Below, piece after piece: positions 21,801 through 36,800 of a DNA stretch of 64,000 bases; the stretch's first letter is position 1; the number at the start of each line of letters is the position of its first letter. The notes beneath the pieces were generated by a model. The model made no database searches. It saw only the letters and a program-made list of their open reading frames with translations, and was not told where the DNA came from. The stretch spans positions 74,750,017 through 74,814,016 of the forward strand of contig NC_044030.1 in assembly GCF_900496995.4 (NCBI RefSeq), written 5' to 3'. The translations under genes were made by a program, and so were the position numbers. The stretch comes from Aquila chrysaetos chrysaetos (lineage: Eukaryota; Chordata; Aves; Accipitriformes; Accipitridae).

Positions 21801-24800
21801 CTAGATAAGGGGAGAAAGAAGAAAAGATTATTGAATTCAAGCATCTCTCTACACTTTAAGAAGATTTACAAACTAGTTTTGAGGTATAGTAATTAGATCA
21901 ATTTTCCAAAAGGTAGCAGTGCTAAATTAGTGCTTCAACAGTAATAGCTTTTGGGTAGGATGTCTCAGACAAAACATGCAAAGTTCTTACTAGATCTGCA
22001 GAAGAAACACCTTTCGTTAAAATAACAAAACTGTGTAACTGACAACATGCAACCATACCTGCACAGCATAGAGAAGATGCATCCTGTAAACTGAGACAAT
22101 TTCCTGATGTTGTTTCTTTGTTTCCTAGAAAACAGTTAAGCAGAAAGTCACACAGCATTCAGAACTGCTGAATTCAGAACTCCCCAACTAGATTTAGAGA
22201 GCTCTGGGGAATTATAAACCATAGTCTTATGCATGCATGGAAAACCAGCTCAGACAGTACTGAGCCACTAGCCATCCAAAACATAATTTGCTTGGAAGCA
22301 TGGTCCACAGAAACACTGTAATTCTACCCATCCTAGTAAAAAAGCTGGTGAGATGACATCAGTTTTAAGAAGCCCTGAGCTGCAAAGATGTGGAATGAGC
22401 ACATACTCTACTTCTGAGCTTATCAGCAACCAGAATTGAGGAAAGCCAACAGTATTCTGACAAATCAACCCTCAACTGCAGCTGAGCTCTTCCCTGAAGT
22501 TAGTGACCCATCTGTCATCTAATGCCTTCCCAGGGAAGAGGAGGTGTTCACAAAGTTCTTAACCCATGAAATCCTCAGTTAGTCACTATACATTCAAACA
22601 AGGAAAGCCAACATCCTTTTTCACGATCACAGACTGCCACATCCCAGAAGCCATCTTTCCAAATAAAGTTGAAGCTGTTAGGAAAGCAAGCCTACAAGAA
22701 GGAAAGAATGCTTCTGTCCTGTTTTAAATCCTACCCACTTTCCTAACGTGTTGCATATCTTTGTACCCTACACTACTTTGCTTGTCCTTAAGCAGTGGGA
22801 GATGAAGGGTCCTTTCAAACATGGTGGACTGGGATAAGAAACAGCCTGGGTCTTTACACTGACAGGATGCAGGGTTTACCTGTCTGCCTACTTATTTCTC
22901 CTCACTGCAAGGGAATTTTTCTGGCCCATATGCATATTGACTCTTCTTTCTGCCTGCTGCAGAAGGTAGGAAAGCAGATACCAGGTAAGCCGTTTAGCAT
23001 GTCAGGCCAGAAATTCTGCTTTCATGTTTACTCCAGAGCTCTCAACAAAGGCCTCTGGCGGGCAGTACCCTCTTTTCATCCCCAGCAGTGAATTAAAGTG
23101 CTCCTTTGGACAGGCAAGCTCTTGGAAGTAAAAATTATGACTCAACCCAGCTTAGAAGACAGGACATCTCATGCACAAAAAAATACAACAACAACAAATC
23201 TTTAAGCAGTTCAGAATTTCAGAGAATAAACTGTGGCCCCTATACACAGATGGATTTGCTTAATTTGAAACTTCATGCCTTCAGTGACTACTTTCTTCCA
23301 GAAAGTCAAAATTATTTTAGCTTAAAAAAAAAAACCAAAATGAAAAAGACTTCAGCTGATGAATGTTCTTGTGAAAACACACAAATCCACTGCACACTGG
23401 TCATATTTTTCACAAATCAAGGTCTCAGCAGCAGATCTGGTCACTACATTCCACTACAAGTACAGGAACTTTGCTCCACTATTGATAAGAAAATATATTG
23501 GGGAAAACAGCTTTCTTTAGTTAGACTACTTGTAAAGAACTTCATGATGTGCAGATTCCTCAATGTTTCAGAGAAACAGAGAAATTAGAGAATTTCTGGA
23601 TGAAAATTCCTTTCCTTGTACTCACTGACTGCTCCATTGTAAATAAGGCAGAGTGAAGAATGGCACACATATCTTTGGAGAACTGGGAATAATGGTGGGT
23701 TTATAAATTATCACACTTACAGTCAGTTGGTTTTGCAACTGCTTCACTTGTTGTTGTAACGCCTCCAGCTGCTGGCTTTGTCTTTTGGGGGCGCTGGTGG
23801 AGTACGAAAGCTGAGAAAGGCTGTTCAATGCTTCTTTTAATTTGCTAACTTCCTTGGACATTTCATTGATCTAGGGAGGCAAAAAACAGGTTTGCATGAA
23901 AAGCTGCAAGGCACACTATTCTTATGGGTCTCATCTTGGGGTTATTAGTGACTTAAACGAGATGTAAATAAACTCAACAAAGAGAGACATCATGTAAACA
24001 AAGAGTTACAATGCTTCTCTATCCCCACTCCTAGCCCAGTCAATTCTAAATGCGTTCCTTGTTCTGAAAGCCAGCAATATTTACAAACAAGGATTGCATT
24101 TACCACCTTTACAAATGCTGCTGCTGAACACAAGACAGAAACATACCAAACATAGGCCAGCTATTCACAGCTAGCAAAACACATAGCTTTTTATAAAGAA
24201 AATTGTAGTGACAGATACGGTAGCTGCAGAGGAAAAATAGTCAAGTCATGCTAAGGTTGAGAAGATACAGAAAAATCAGAATAGTGAATTTTTTCTTCTT
24301 TCTGATCTTTTGTTTTCTTGTCTCCTCTGGAATTTCTTCCTGCTGTAAACCCCACTTCTTTGACTTTGGTTGTCTGAATAGTGTGAACCCAGTCTAAGCA
24401 GAACTTAGAAGAGGTAAATTGCAAGACCATGCATATCCCCACATGGGAGGGAAACCAACTGTAAAGTTAAACATACTGAAAACTTCTTTGATATCTGAAT
24501 TTTAAGATGGGCAAATGCACTCAACTCTGTGATACTTGACACAACATCACCTGTTAGGCCACCCATGCACCATCCAACGTGCTTTGCAGTCTGAACTCAT
24601 GTACTACCCTTCCACTGTAGTGAATCACTAACCTTTTTATCTTTATCCTCTTCCAGTTTTGATGAGCTTTCAGAATATCTTTTCATTTCAAGAAGATCTT
24701 CTTGAGCTTGATGGTACTTTTGCTGAAGACCAGTCACCTCCCGTTCCTTTGCTTCAAGCAGAGTATGCATACCTTCCTTCTCTTCTTTCAAGTGCAAAAC

Positions 24801-27800
24801 TTCATTTCTCAGTTGCATAGCATCTAAGGATGCATTTTCCTTCTCTTGGATTATATCCTTCAGTTTGGATGACAAAACACTAACTTCACCCTCTAGTGAT
24901 GACTGGAGCTTTTCATATGTAGCCTTGGGTACCATTGCTTCATTAATTGCAGCTTTTTCTTCCAGTAATTCCTTCTGTAAGTTTCTTACTTCGCTTTCCT
25001 TGTTGGTAAGCAGTCCTTTGAGTTCATTTATTTCTTCCTCCATTTCCTTTACAGTATTTCTGAGTGCATTCATCACCTGATGATGTTCAGTAATTGGCAA
25101 AGAGTTTTGTTTCTGAGTGTCTAACAGTTGCTTTAGTTCTTCTGCTTCATCTAATACTTTTGTGTACTGGGATTTCATTTCTGATAACTCATTCTCTGCT
25201 TTGTATTTCAAAGAATTTGTTACCTGCATCAGTTTCTCATGTTCATCTCTAGGAATGTAGTCCGAAGTTATATCATCTAGAGTTTTTCTCTTCCTATAGT
25301 CTTCAAGCTCTGTTTGTGCTTCTTTGTACGACTGAGACAATTCACTAAGTTGTCTGTTGAGCTCATCTATCATTTTGTGCATTGCATCTTTCACTTCTCC
25401 AGCTTCAGCACTGGATTCCATGTGTGTCTGACTTGTCAGCTTGTCCTGTAGCCTTTTAATTTCCTCTTGGCCTTCTTTGTACCTCTCGATCAACAATGCT
25501 TTCTCTTGATTAATGTTATCAATAACTGAACAGTATGAATTCTTAATTTCCTCGCACTCTTCCACAGACAATTTGCTTGCCACATTCTGCTCTCTTTCTT
25601 CAAACTTTTTCTGCAGCTCTCTTACTTTCTCTTTTTGTCTTTCACTTTCCTCTAACGCTCTCTTCAATTCGTGCTTAAGCATTTCAACTTCTCCACATGT
25701 AACCTTCAACCTACTCAGCTCAGAACTGGTTTCTTCACTTTCAGAGGAAACAAGACCCAGCTTCATTTGCCTTTGTACATTCAAAACCTCTTTCACAGCT
25801 TCCTCATACCTGTTTTGAGGTTCTTGGAACTTCAGGTTAAGATCAGAACCATTTTCTGAAATGTCTGTGCTGTTTAAATGATCTGTTTCTGGGACTCTAG
25901 ACTGGACCTGAGCTTCTGTGTGCTTTCTTTTGGCTTCAGAATTCTCTAATTTCCTCTGCACATCCTTTAAATCTTCCTGGAGGTACTTCATTTTTACCTC
26001 ACTGAGGCTTGTCAACTTTTCTTGAATTTGGGTGGCATTTAATGTAGACTTCAGCTCCTGAGCCGAGAACTCATTTTGTCTATCTGCTGTTTGCTCAAAT
26101 TCTGTTTGGGTTGAATGATAAGATTCTACAGTTGAATCCACTTCTTTAGGTGTTCTTTCCTGTGCAAAAAGAAACCCAAAGAACTGCACAATAAAAACAA
26201 GTATATGATAATATTTTTTAGAATAGAGTAAGCAAGGAAATCTTGCCACATCCTACAGACACAGATAATTAAAGCACCATGGAAGAAAGTTTTAGAAAAA
26301 TTCAAAACCCAGCTGCTCCCATTTAGTCATCTACAGTGAGAGAAGGCAGTAGGTGCCAAACTCCTCTGAAAGTCTGGGCTGATCTCCATAAGCTAATAAT
26401 CAAAGCTATGCGAATTACAATTCTGCTAACACAACTGTTAACAACATCTTTTAGAATGTGGTTATCATAATAAACAAAGTTATTCAGTAATTTATGGGAA
26501 AGTGAGAAGATCAAAATACTGATTTAATCCTTTGGGGCAGAGTGTTTCCATGATCTTACCACCAACAAGCTCATTAAATTATCTTCACAGTACACTTCTT
26601 TAAAACGGTGAGCATCTCTTCATTCTGCTAGCAGATTAAGACAGCACTAGAACAGCACAAAAATATGCCACCTGTAATTTGTCCTGCAGCTCCTTATTGT
26701 GCAATGTCAAAGAAGCAATTTTTGCTTGCATCAACAGAAGTAGATCTTGCTGGTCGGCTTCAGAACTCACATCCAATAAACTCTCAGCACCTTTGGAGAA
26801 AAAAAAAGATTCAAAATTTTCAAAAAAGCTGAAATGCTAGCTAGTTAGTTATTCTAACCTTTCAGATCAAACAGTTTGTTCCCATTACCACTAAGCGTAG
26901 TGAGCAAGCAAGCTGTTCCTAGAAACCCTTTCCCCAAAAATGTGTCAGATCACCCAACAGAAGCAGGAGGTTTTGATGGGGAGCTGCTAGTGAAATTACA
27001 AAACATTACTCCCAATACTTCCCATGTTTCACATTCTAAGCAGAAAGACATAGAGGATTTCTGACAAGATTTCAACATTTACTACCTAAAACACCTAACC
27101 AAATATGAAAATAAGAATTAAGTGTTATCGTATACCTGTTGTGCTGTCACTCAGCCTGTCTTTATTATCTCGATGCAAGGAGCTGAATTCTTCCTGCTGA
27201 GACACCAAAAGAAAACACTTTCACAGAAAGCAGATGTGAAGTTGGACAATTCACCAAAGAGAAGCACAGACAGTATAGATCTTGCTGGATAAAGCCTGGC
27301 AAAGTGGGTTTCTTTTCTTTCTGGGGTCTTGTTTAATTGTAGCATGTGGCCAGTATTTCAAAATCTGCTAAACCCATCCAAGTTCCATCGCCCATTTCTC
27401 ACTAAATATTAATGAAATGTGGCCAACTATCTCACAGGTAGTTTGGAAAGCTGCAGCTCCTGTGATAAATAATAGCAATGTATTGTCAAGTATTAAAAAA
27501 AAAATAAAAATCTTCAATACCATGAGGCAAAGATCAGACAGAACACAACTCAACCATTTCCCTGATGTCTTTTGGTGAAAGGGTCTCTAGTTGCACTGCA
27601 CAATGCCATGTACTTTGCTGGTATTAGGTAATGAGCTCTCACAGCATTAATAACTTACTTTCATAACCATACTCCTAAATACTAACTAATTTATGACTAA
27701 TTCTATTTACATATTCAGTAAACATTAAAGTAATCCACGCTTGCTTTATAAATTACATTGAAATAGATTTGGATTCCTTTTTGTTCCTAAAATTCAGCTA

Positions 27801-30800
27801 ATTAATTCACAGGAGACTCTGCAGTCAGCAAAATAGATAATTAAGCAAAATAGATTATTAAGATACTATACTTTCCTTCTCTAAGCTTCACAAGAACATA
27901 AAACTGATACCTTGCACACTTGATCAGCAAAGAAAGCCTGCCCTTTTCCAGTCATGGGAGCTGAAGTTGATGAGTGTGGAGAGGACAAATCACTAAGCTG
28001 TAAAAGATTTTATATAAATAGGTATGTATACATCCATGTACCTATAACTACCTCTCTAAGACATGCCCATATATATGTGTATACACACACATTACAGAGT
28101 ACTTTTCACTGCATTAACGTAAGTCACAACTCCAGGTTAGTTTCAAAGAGAAGATCTAATTCAGTGTTCTTCTGAGTCAGTATTACATGCGCAGTGTAGC
28201 TGTTATACAGGTAACATACCAGGATAACATTAAACCTAACTGTTAAACTGCATTTTATTATTATATATATCTGTTTAAGTATTTTACTTTCTTATGTATA
28301 TATGCATATAATAATGTCTACAAATAGATGTATAATTAAAATATACATAATTATTTCCTTATGGAAGCAGGCAAAACCAGGAGACGTTCAACTTTAGATG
28401 GAAGAAGCAATTGTACAGTAAAATTTGTACAGTTTTATCTCAGACCATGGTGTATTTCAAGCAATTTTGCTTAGTTAACCTAACCAACATATGCCTTCAT
28501 GGTGTCATCTTAATGTCAGGAAAAGCACTCATGGTGAGACAGGCATAAAACCCAACAGTGACAGAGCAAATCCAGCCCACATCATTCAAACAATGTTTGA
28601 AACACTTTTCACCCCCTAAAAGCATCTCAAAATTGGTCTTTTCTTTACCTGAATAGGACTGATAGGAGGAGGTGGGGCTTTGCGTTTTTTTGGAGTTCCA
28701 CTTCTTTCTGAACTTAATTTAGAGCCTTGATCATGCTGAAAGTTTCACCAGCCAGAAAAGGCAGGTTTGTTAGTTTGGTTAGTAAAGTCCGAGCAAGTTG
28801 TTTTGTTAAAAAAAAAAAAAAAAAAAAATCCCACATTAATATCAACTTTAGCAGCTCATGCAGTGCCTTATTTTTTTTTCTATGTAAAGACTACATCTCT
28901 ACTAACATAAAGATATTAAACATGCCTGAAAATAAGAATCTGCCCCCTTGTAATCCATGCTTCAGTGAAAACAAACAAGATTTAGTGAAAAAGCAGAAGC
29001 TGACAATAGGTTTAGCACTAGTGATCTTAAATACTTCCATTCATACATAGTCCAGTCATGCCATTCTCAATGGCTACCATCTTTCCTCTCCACCAACTTC
29101 TGCCTGAGCTCCCTGAAAAACCCACCTCTCTACTCAGAGAAAGAATGAACCAATGCGTTGCACTTTTGTCCACTTTCCAGCCACCAGCAGGTCTACAAGG
29201 TCTACTCGCACTCCAAGATATGATACCAAATAAAACATGTAAGAAACTATTTGCCTAAATCTGCTGGGATTCTCACAGGTGGGCATCTCAAGTAAGATGT
29301 AGCCAGGGATAACCTTCAATTATATGTTTTGGAAACAGGGAACTTTTCTAGAACATCATCTCTACAGTTTAAAGAGATAGGGAGTCCAAAAGCCAAGCTC
29401 CTGCATTACACATGAACAACGTAACATATCTTCCCGGCACACACGTGCACATTACACACACACACGCTCCCCTCCTTTTCTCATTGAGAGTGCTGGCAGC
29501 TGTTACAGAGAGAAGCTAAGTCTAAAAGCGATGTTCCTGAAACACATTCCTTAAATAAGCAACAAAACCCTTCCACATTACAGTCAATGGCAGCACATCT
29601 CACAGTGACATTTACTAGTGCTTCTAGTCATGTCAATTACTGGTTTTTTCTTAAGTTACAAGTCTGTATAGCTCGAGTATTTTTAAAACCAAAGGGACAA
29701 ATACCTGCTTTGCTTTTGTTGGTGACTTTGTATCTGTGAAGCAGAAAAGAAGTGGAATTAAGAACAGCTATCAAAGAAAAAGTTATTTGGCATTCCTAGC
29801 CCATCTCTCAACTCTACTTTCCACACCATAAATACTTTGTTTGGTTTTTGAATTCCTATCTGAAATCTGAGAAATATACTTTAATTTCCAGATTCCATTT
29901 GAACCCTATCATTTCTCTGCTGCTTTTTGGGTTTCATATTGAGATAAAATTTGAAGGATTGTAACAATTCTTATTCTACTATAGTCTTGCACCATTCTTG
30001 CACATTAGCCTCCTACTTTAGAAATCTGTCTTAGCTTGATCATAAAACCCTCTGCCTGCATTAGTTCATTCTCCAACCCCTCTACTGAGGAGCTATATCT
30101 TCCACTTACTCTTTCACATAATAAAAAAAGGATCTATTCCAAATTGTATGCAAGACTTCAAGATGCTGCTACATCAGCTTACCTTTTTTTTCTCCAGAAC
30201 ACGTCTTTTTGCCCTGCTCAGTGCTTTATCCCATGCTAGATATTACCATCTATGGCAAAGACCACATTTTCCTGCTTTTGGGAAGCCTCAGCCAGACCAT
30301 CTTGAAGATGGCTTTTGAAACTTTTCAGGCTACCTTATGAAGTAAATTTGTTCATTGCTAAATATATATGTAGCCAGTTCAAGAAGTGACAAACTGCAGA
30401 TTGGCATCTCTTACATACCCACATCCTGAGATAACTTTGATGATAGGAGATTCTGTATCCCTGTATTCTCAGAGAGCTTGGAGTAATGCAGGGCATTCTG
30501 TCCAAAGACATCTACTAAACTGACATCTGCACCTTTCTGAAGGAAGGCTTCCACGATGTTAAGGCTACCAGCTTCACAAGCCATCATCAAAGCAGTTCTG
30601 GACAAAACAAGCAAAACACACAGAGTAAGTGTCAAGACTGTACTCTTTAAGCAGCAGCTCATTTTTTCAGGAAAAAAAAGTGTGACAGTTATTGTGCAAT
30701 AAAGTCCAAGATGTTATCAGTATGTGTATTGACACACACATGTAACTTGTTTCTCCTTACAAACACCTGCCTGCCCCTCGTCCTCTTCCCCATACTCCCC

Positions 30801-33800
30801 AGCTGGACCTTCTGCAAAGACCTGGCATGCTTTGCACAGATCTCCAAACACTTCCGAAAATGGGTTCCTGAGGCTAAGAGGAGAGTCATAGGTAGAAATG
30901 GCTGCAGGATAAAGTCAGACTATCAAATCTCACTGCCACACTACAATTACAGCTCTGCAGGTCGGGGTACGACATGAAAGCATTTATTTCACTGCTGCTC
31001 TCCTTTACACGTTGCTTTTAAGACAAAATAGACAAACAGATTTCAACCAAAAAGCCAAACAAATCTCAAAGCTCCTCAATGAGAGGATGGGTTGGACCTC
31101 AAATCCTGACCTAATCTCAGTTTAAAAAAAAAAAAAAAAAAAGTCAATTAGAGCACAATCAGTTGCCTCTTCAACACAGGGCAGCTAGACAGTGCCAGAT
31201 CCTACAAGTAAGGGTAGCATACAGAAGGAGTGTTTTCCTAACAGGTTGTATCTGTTTTTCTCAGTTACTTGAAGGGGTCATAAGAGATGTACAGAAGAAT
31301 TACAAACACACAGAAACCCCCACCTTTCAAGCATGCTCTAATATTGCTTTCCTGCTTGGGCATAATTCTGCCTTCTCAACATTAAAACGCACCTAATAGG
31401 TTGGCCAAGTTCATTGGCAAACACATTCCTCAGTGCAGTTATGAAACTGAAAAGTTACTACAGTGATAATATTTGCTAGATATTAAGACAATCATTTCAC
31501 TGATGAATTAAACATACTCCCTGTAATGGATAAGCCCTGGAGAAGTGATGGCTGTTGCACTGCTGTGCTAAAAAATAGTGCTGAGTGGCAACTTGGGTAA
31601 CACCTCCAGAGTCACAGGGATGGTTTTAGATTACCAAAAAAATTCACTTAGTATGGAGAAGATAGGAAATTGGAGATGCCATTTTCAAAGGTTATCCCCT
31701 TCCTCTCCCAATAAGGCTTCTCTTTTTTCAGTAAAAACCACTTCGGTGAACACAAGATGCAAGAGTAGTCACTCTCCTTACTAGAAGAAAAGCAAGAAGT
31801 AAAATGGTATATTCCATGTCATACCATCTTCTTGCTTCTACACACTGTACTTCCTTGAAAAAGAAAATACAAAAAGGCAAGTCTGTCCTGTCTATGACAG
31901 AAACGCCTTCATCCAATTAAACAAGGAACACTTAACACTGTTGATTAAACAGAGTGAGGGGAAGGCAGAGGTCCCAGAGTGGACAGCACCTCAGGTTCAA
32001 AGCATCGATGAGGCCATTCAAACCGACCAAGACAACAAAGGGGTTTTCTTCAGACAACTTAAAAGAAAGGGTGCGCTAACAAACTTTGGACTGATAAAAA
32101 ACAAGTTAGGGCCCAGTCTTATCCTCCCAGGCGCTGCCAAAGAACAATACAAGCATTGTATCACATACAATAATCAAGATTGCTATCAGGTGTAAGTGCC
32201 AAGTCTTCTCAGCATCCTGCTTTATGTTCACAGTTTAACCAACTGTTTATAAAACAGTCCATAATTTTCAGACTCTTGATCTTCATCAGTATCATCAAAA
32301 CAAGTGCACTTTTCACTACAAGGATGTTGCTTTTTAAAAAGTTTTCTGACACACGCACAATCTATTAATACAACAAATCTCTAAATGGTACCTTCTAAGA
32401 TGTCAGCATCTCCACTATATAGGCTTACTGTATTTTTCTCTTGCTGCTGTGGCTGCATTATGGTAGAAAAAAGAACCCTCCACAGATGTCACTCCCAAGT
32501 AACAGCTTTAGGATTTAAGTTGGAGAAACTAACTTATGCCAAGAAGAGAGCAGCATTTAAAACTGGGACACATACAAAGTGATGTGTGGGTAAGTGCTAT
32601 CAATCAGATTCTTGTAGGAATTGTTTAAAAATGGTATTTTCTGCTCTGGTAGACCAAGAGAAATCTTACAAGCACATCTAGTTTTATAGTTGCATAGTTT
32701 CTGTTTCACCTTTCCCTTTAGGCAGAATTCTGTAAGCCTTCTCAACAATCAGGATACACTGCCTCGTACTAAAGGCATTATTTCACCTAACAAGAACTAT
32801 TTTGGGAAGGATTTGAGAAGAAAACCTCATTTGACAGTCAGCCTTGGGCAAGAATTAACATGTTAACCTGCTGTACCTTCCATTTTTATCCCTGGTGTTG
32901 ATGTCTGCTCCATGATCCAGAAGGTATTTGCAGACTTCCGTATGACCATTTTGTATTGCAAGCAGCAGAGGTATGTTTCCATCCTAGGAATGCATTTAAA
33001 GACACTATGAACAATAACACATCCATTTACACATATTGCTCTGAGATTTAAAGGTCAGCTGCAAACTTTACTTCTATAAGCACAAATGAGGTGCTATCAG
33101 TACATTTTTCTCGTGTACCATAAATGTAGCTGGGTTTACTTTAATTCATTTTTTGACCACCGGGGATGCAAAGAATTAGGAGCAGGAGTGCTTTCTGCTG
33201 TTTGTAGTCCCTTTGCTGCTTGCTTAATGCTATAACACGATTATTTTGGAACTACACAATACCTTTAAGTAGGTCCGCTACAAAAATGATAATTTTAACG
33301 AAGTACAAGGCAAAAATACAGTATTTCATATAAACACAGAATAACTTAGTTGGAAGACACCTTTAGAGGTCATCTGTGGTTTCTCTGCCTTCGCTCTCAA
33401 TCCAAAGCTAGGCAAACTTCAACTTACAGTACTTTGCTCAGAAACTTACTTGTCCAGTCAAGTTTTAAGCATCTCCAAAGGTAGAGACACCATAACACCT
33501 CTGGATACCAGTTCCAGTGTTTCACCACCTTCATGGTGAGACTATTTTTTTCCTAGTATCTAACTGGAATTGCCCAACTAGATGCATTACCCAAATTCTG
33601 ACCATTGCTTGTCATCGTTTCGTCATGCACCCCTGAGGTTGGTCTGGCTCCACTTTCCCTGTGATCAACCATGATGTAGCTGAGGACATTTTTAAAATAC
33701 TCCTACAGCCTTTTCTTAAGACTGAACAAGCCTTTTCTGCCTTTAAAGTGCATATGCTGAAATGTTAGGTCTAACCTCTGTGACAGACTTTTTTTATTAG

Positions 33801-36800
33801 AAAGACCAGATAAGAAGGAGATAGATCCAAGTAAAAAACAAGCAAGTTTAAATATTTTTATGCTTCCCCCTCCACCCTGTCCTTTTGTGCCTCATTTCTG
33901 TCAGGTTGCCTCTCTTGATCATCAGAGGGTTTTCTAACAGTCATTTGCATCATTCCCAAAACCAGACCTGGTTGGTTGTAGATACGTCATAATCATGAAT
34001 GTTGTGCCCCTGAGCCTTTAGACTACATCCAGTATATTTTTTCCCCTTAGGCTTATCATACTTTGGTTGGGCTCTGTGAGCATTTCACAGCACTTGGCCA
34101 GATAACGGGCCTTTTCCATACTGGAGTCAATGGAAAGACTTTTAATCATGTTTTGAATATATCAGAATTGATTCTAGCTGCTTGTGCCAATGCCTCAATT
34201 TAATGAGCAGCAATTCCTGCCACTACTGTGTTAGATTTTAAGTAATTTCCCACCTCTGCTATGGCAAGCTGCAAAAGGAACTTCCTCCATTAGAGAAATC
34301 CAAAAAGAAATATAAGCACGGTATTGCTTTGAACTGCTGCACCTGAGATTGACTGGAGTGAAGGGTGGTAAAAGCTCTTAAGTATTTGTAGTACACAATG
34401 GGAAGAGGTACATACCAAATCTTTGACGTTAATTGGACATTTGTGTTCACACAGAAGTTGAACTGCCTGAAGACAACCACATGCAGCTAAAAAAAAGAAA
34501 CAAAGAACAGACAAGCATGAAAGGCCGTTAAACCCCATTTACAAAATCTGTGTTCTGTGCTTCCACTTGCAATACAGCAGCATTACAGTGGGGTCCAAGA
34601 AAACCAAATTAAACTGTATTTCTCTGTTTTAAGGAGAGAAAGACTAAAAGGATGAACAGCAAGTTGTATGCAGAAATACAACCAATAGTCATCATCCAAA
34701 TTAGCATGATATAATCATTAAAGACTGAAGTCAAAATCAACCTAACCTTAAGTATTCCAGTGGCACTGCACTTGCAAGTGTGCAAGTTAAGCTTCTTAAC
34801 TGTAATTAAAACTGAAATTCAGTATTCACAGTATTTATCTTAAAAAATACCTGAAATTTGTAAACCATTAGCGGAGTCACTAGAACCTAAAAAGCTCCAC
34901 CAGGCTGAAGATCTAGGAATATCAAGCACTACAAAATAGATAGTACAAGCTTTCAACAAAGAAGTTACCTGCATAATGTAAAGCTGTTTTCCCAGAATTG
35001 TCAGTGCTGTCTGCTGGACATTTACTCTGCACAGTTCAATAAGGAGAAGGAAAAAAAAAAAAAGCAATAAGAGAAACACCAAGAAAATAAAAATGTACGT
35101 GAGATGCTAAGGACAGAGTGTTGAACATATCTGAGAAAAGTTTTATGAGCTACTCCTGAAAAGAATAGTGAAGAAAGGCACAGCTTTCCTCTCTACCAGT
35201 CTTGGTACCAGCTTATACTGAAGCCATAGGAAATACTTATGGTGAGAAAGATACCCCTAAAAAGTGTTACAGTTTTGGAACAATTTAAACCAGGAAATAA
35301 AAAAGGAAAGAAACTCTCTCCCTTGCCTCAGAAAAGCTTCTTCTTTTTTTTTACATTACAGTTAAGAGCTAAAGCAACCATATCCTAAGGCAATTAGTCT
35401 TGCATTATTTCTGCCAAAGGCAATAAGGTTTCATTTGCATTTGTAAAAACTAAAGCATCAACAATCCAGTTATATTTTGTGGTATTATAAGCTACTAGCT
35501 ACTACTGATCAATCTAGACTTCAAAGTAATAAATTATTTATTTTTTTAAAATTCAAATTTCAAATCCTTATGAAGACTTGTTTTGGTACAGAAGATTTTA
35601 GTTTTAGTCTACAGCAAAGAAAGAGAATCACAGAATCACTTAGGTTGGAAAAGAACTTCAAGATCATCAAGTCCAACCGTAAACCTAGCAATGCCAAGTT
35701 CACCACTAAACCATGTCCCTAAGTGCTACATCTACACACCTTTTAAACACCTCCAGGGCTGGTGACTCCACCACTTCCCTGGGCAGCCTGTTCCCATGCT
35801 TGACGGCCCTTTCAGTGAAGAAATTTTTCCTAATATCCAATCTAAACCTCCCCTGGCACAACTTGAGGCCATTTCCTCTCATCCTATAGCTTGCTACTTG
35901 GGAGAAGAGACCAGCACCCACCTCACTACAACCTCCTTTCAGGCAGTTGTAGAGAGCGATAAGGTCTCCCCTCAGCCTCCTTTTCTCCAGGCTAAACAAC
36001 CCCAGTTCCCTCAGCTGCTCCTCATAAGATTTGTGCTCTAAACCCTTCACCAGCTTCATTGCTCTTCTTTGGACACAAGAAGGTATGACCCTGAAATAAT
36101 GGGTTTCTATAAAAAACAAACATTAGAGCTTTTGACTTTCAAACGTAGCACTGCCTCCAACACTTTTATGATTTTCCAGGAAAACAGGCTCACATAGAGT
36201 ACCACATTCTGTAACAAAAACGTCAAGATTCTGCCTGTGTAAAATAATTATTTAGCCTGTTTTAATTCAACTCCAGCATGTCAAGATTAGACATGGCTCA
36301 CATATACAGTTTATGTAACCAAGCTGGTCCACAGAAGCAAGAAAGCAATCCAAAGAGCATGAGTTATTGGAGAATATTACCAATGGGTTTGCACTTACGA
36401 TCATCCTTAGCAATCTGCATATTGTAATAAAATTAGCAAAGTATCAACAAAAGCACTCTCTGGTTGTAGCTGGTAAGCGAATGGGCTGCAGATATTTGGT
36501 ATTAAACACACATCTAGTTGCCAGGTTGATCATGCTGCTGCATGCGATACCAACAGTGACAGCTTGATGTCACTGTTTATGCTGTAAATGAGTTTGCTTT
36601 AGAAGTAGTAAATATTCGCAAAGAAATCCCGAAGAGGGGAGCCTCACTGGTTAATGAAAATGCTTTCCAGGTGTGGAGGAACACGGGAGTCAGCTTGCAA
36701 CGAGTATGGATGTGGGAATCAGTGAAATTGGACCCAATATTGTCAGAGACATTGGGTCACAGGACAACTGGAGAGCCCTGAGGTAACCACAGAAAAGCAA

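Noticed and set aside
24865-25859. Ser/Phe-rich open frames on the + strand
   Set aside because: They are antisense shadows of the large RAI14 coiled-coil exon.
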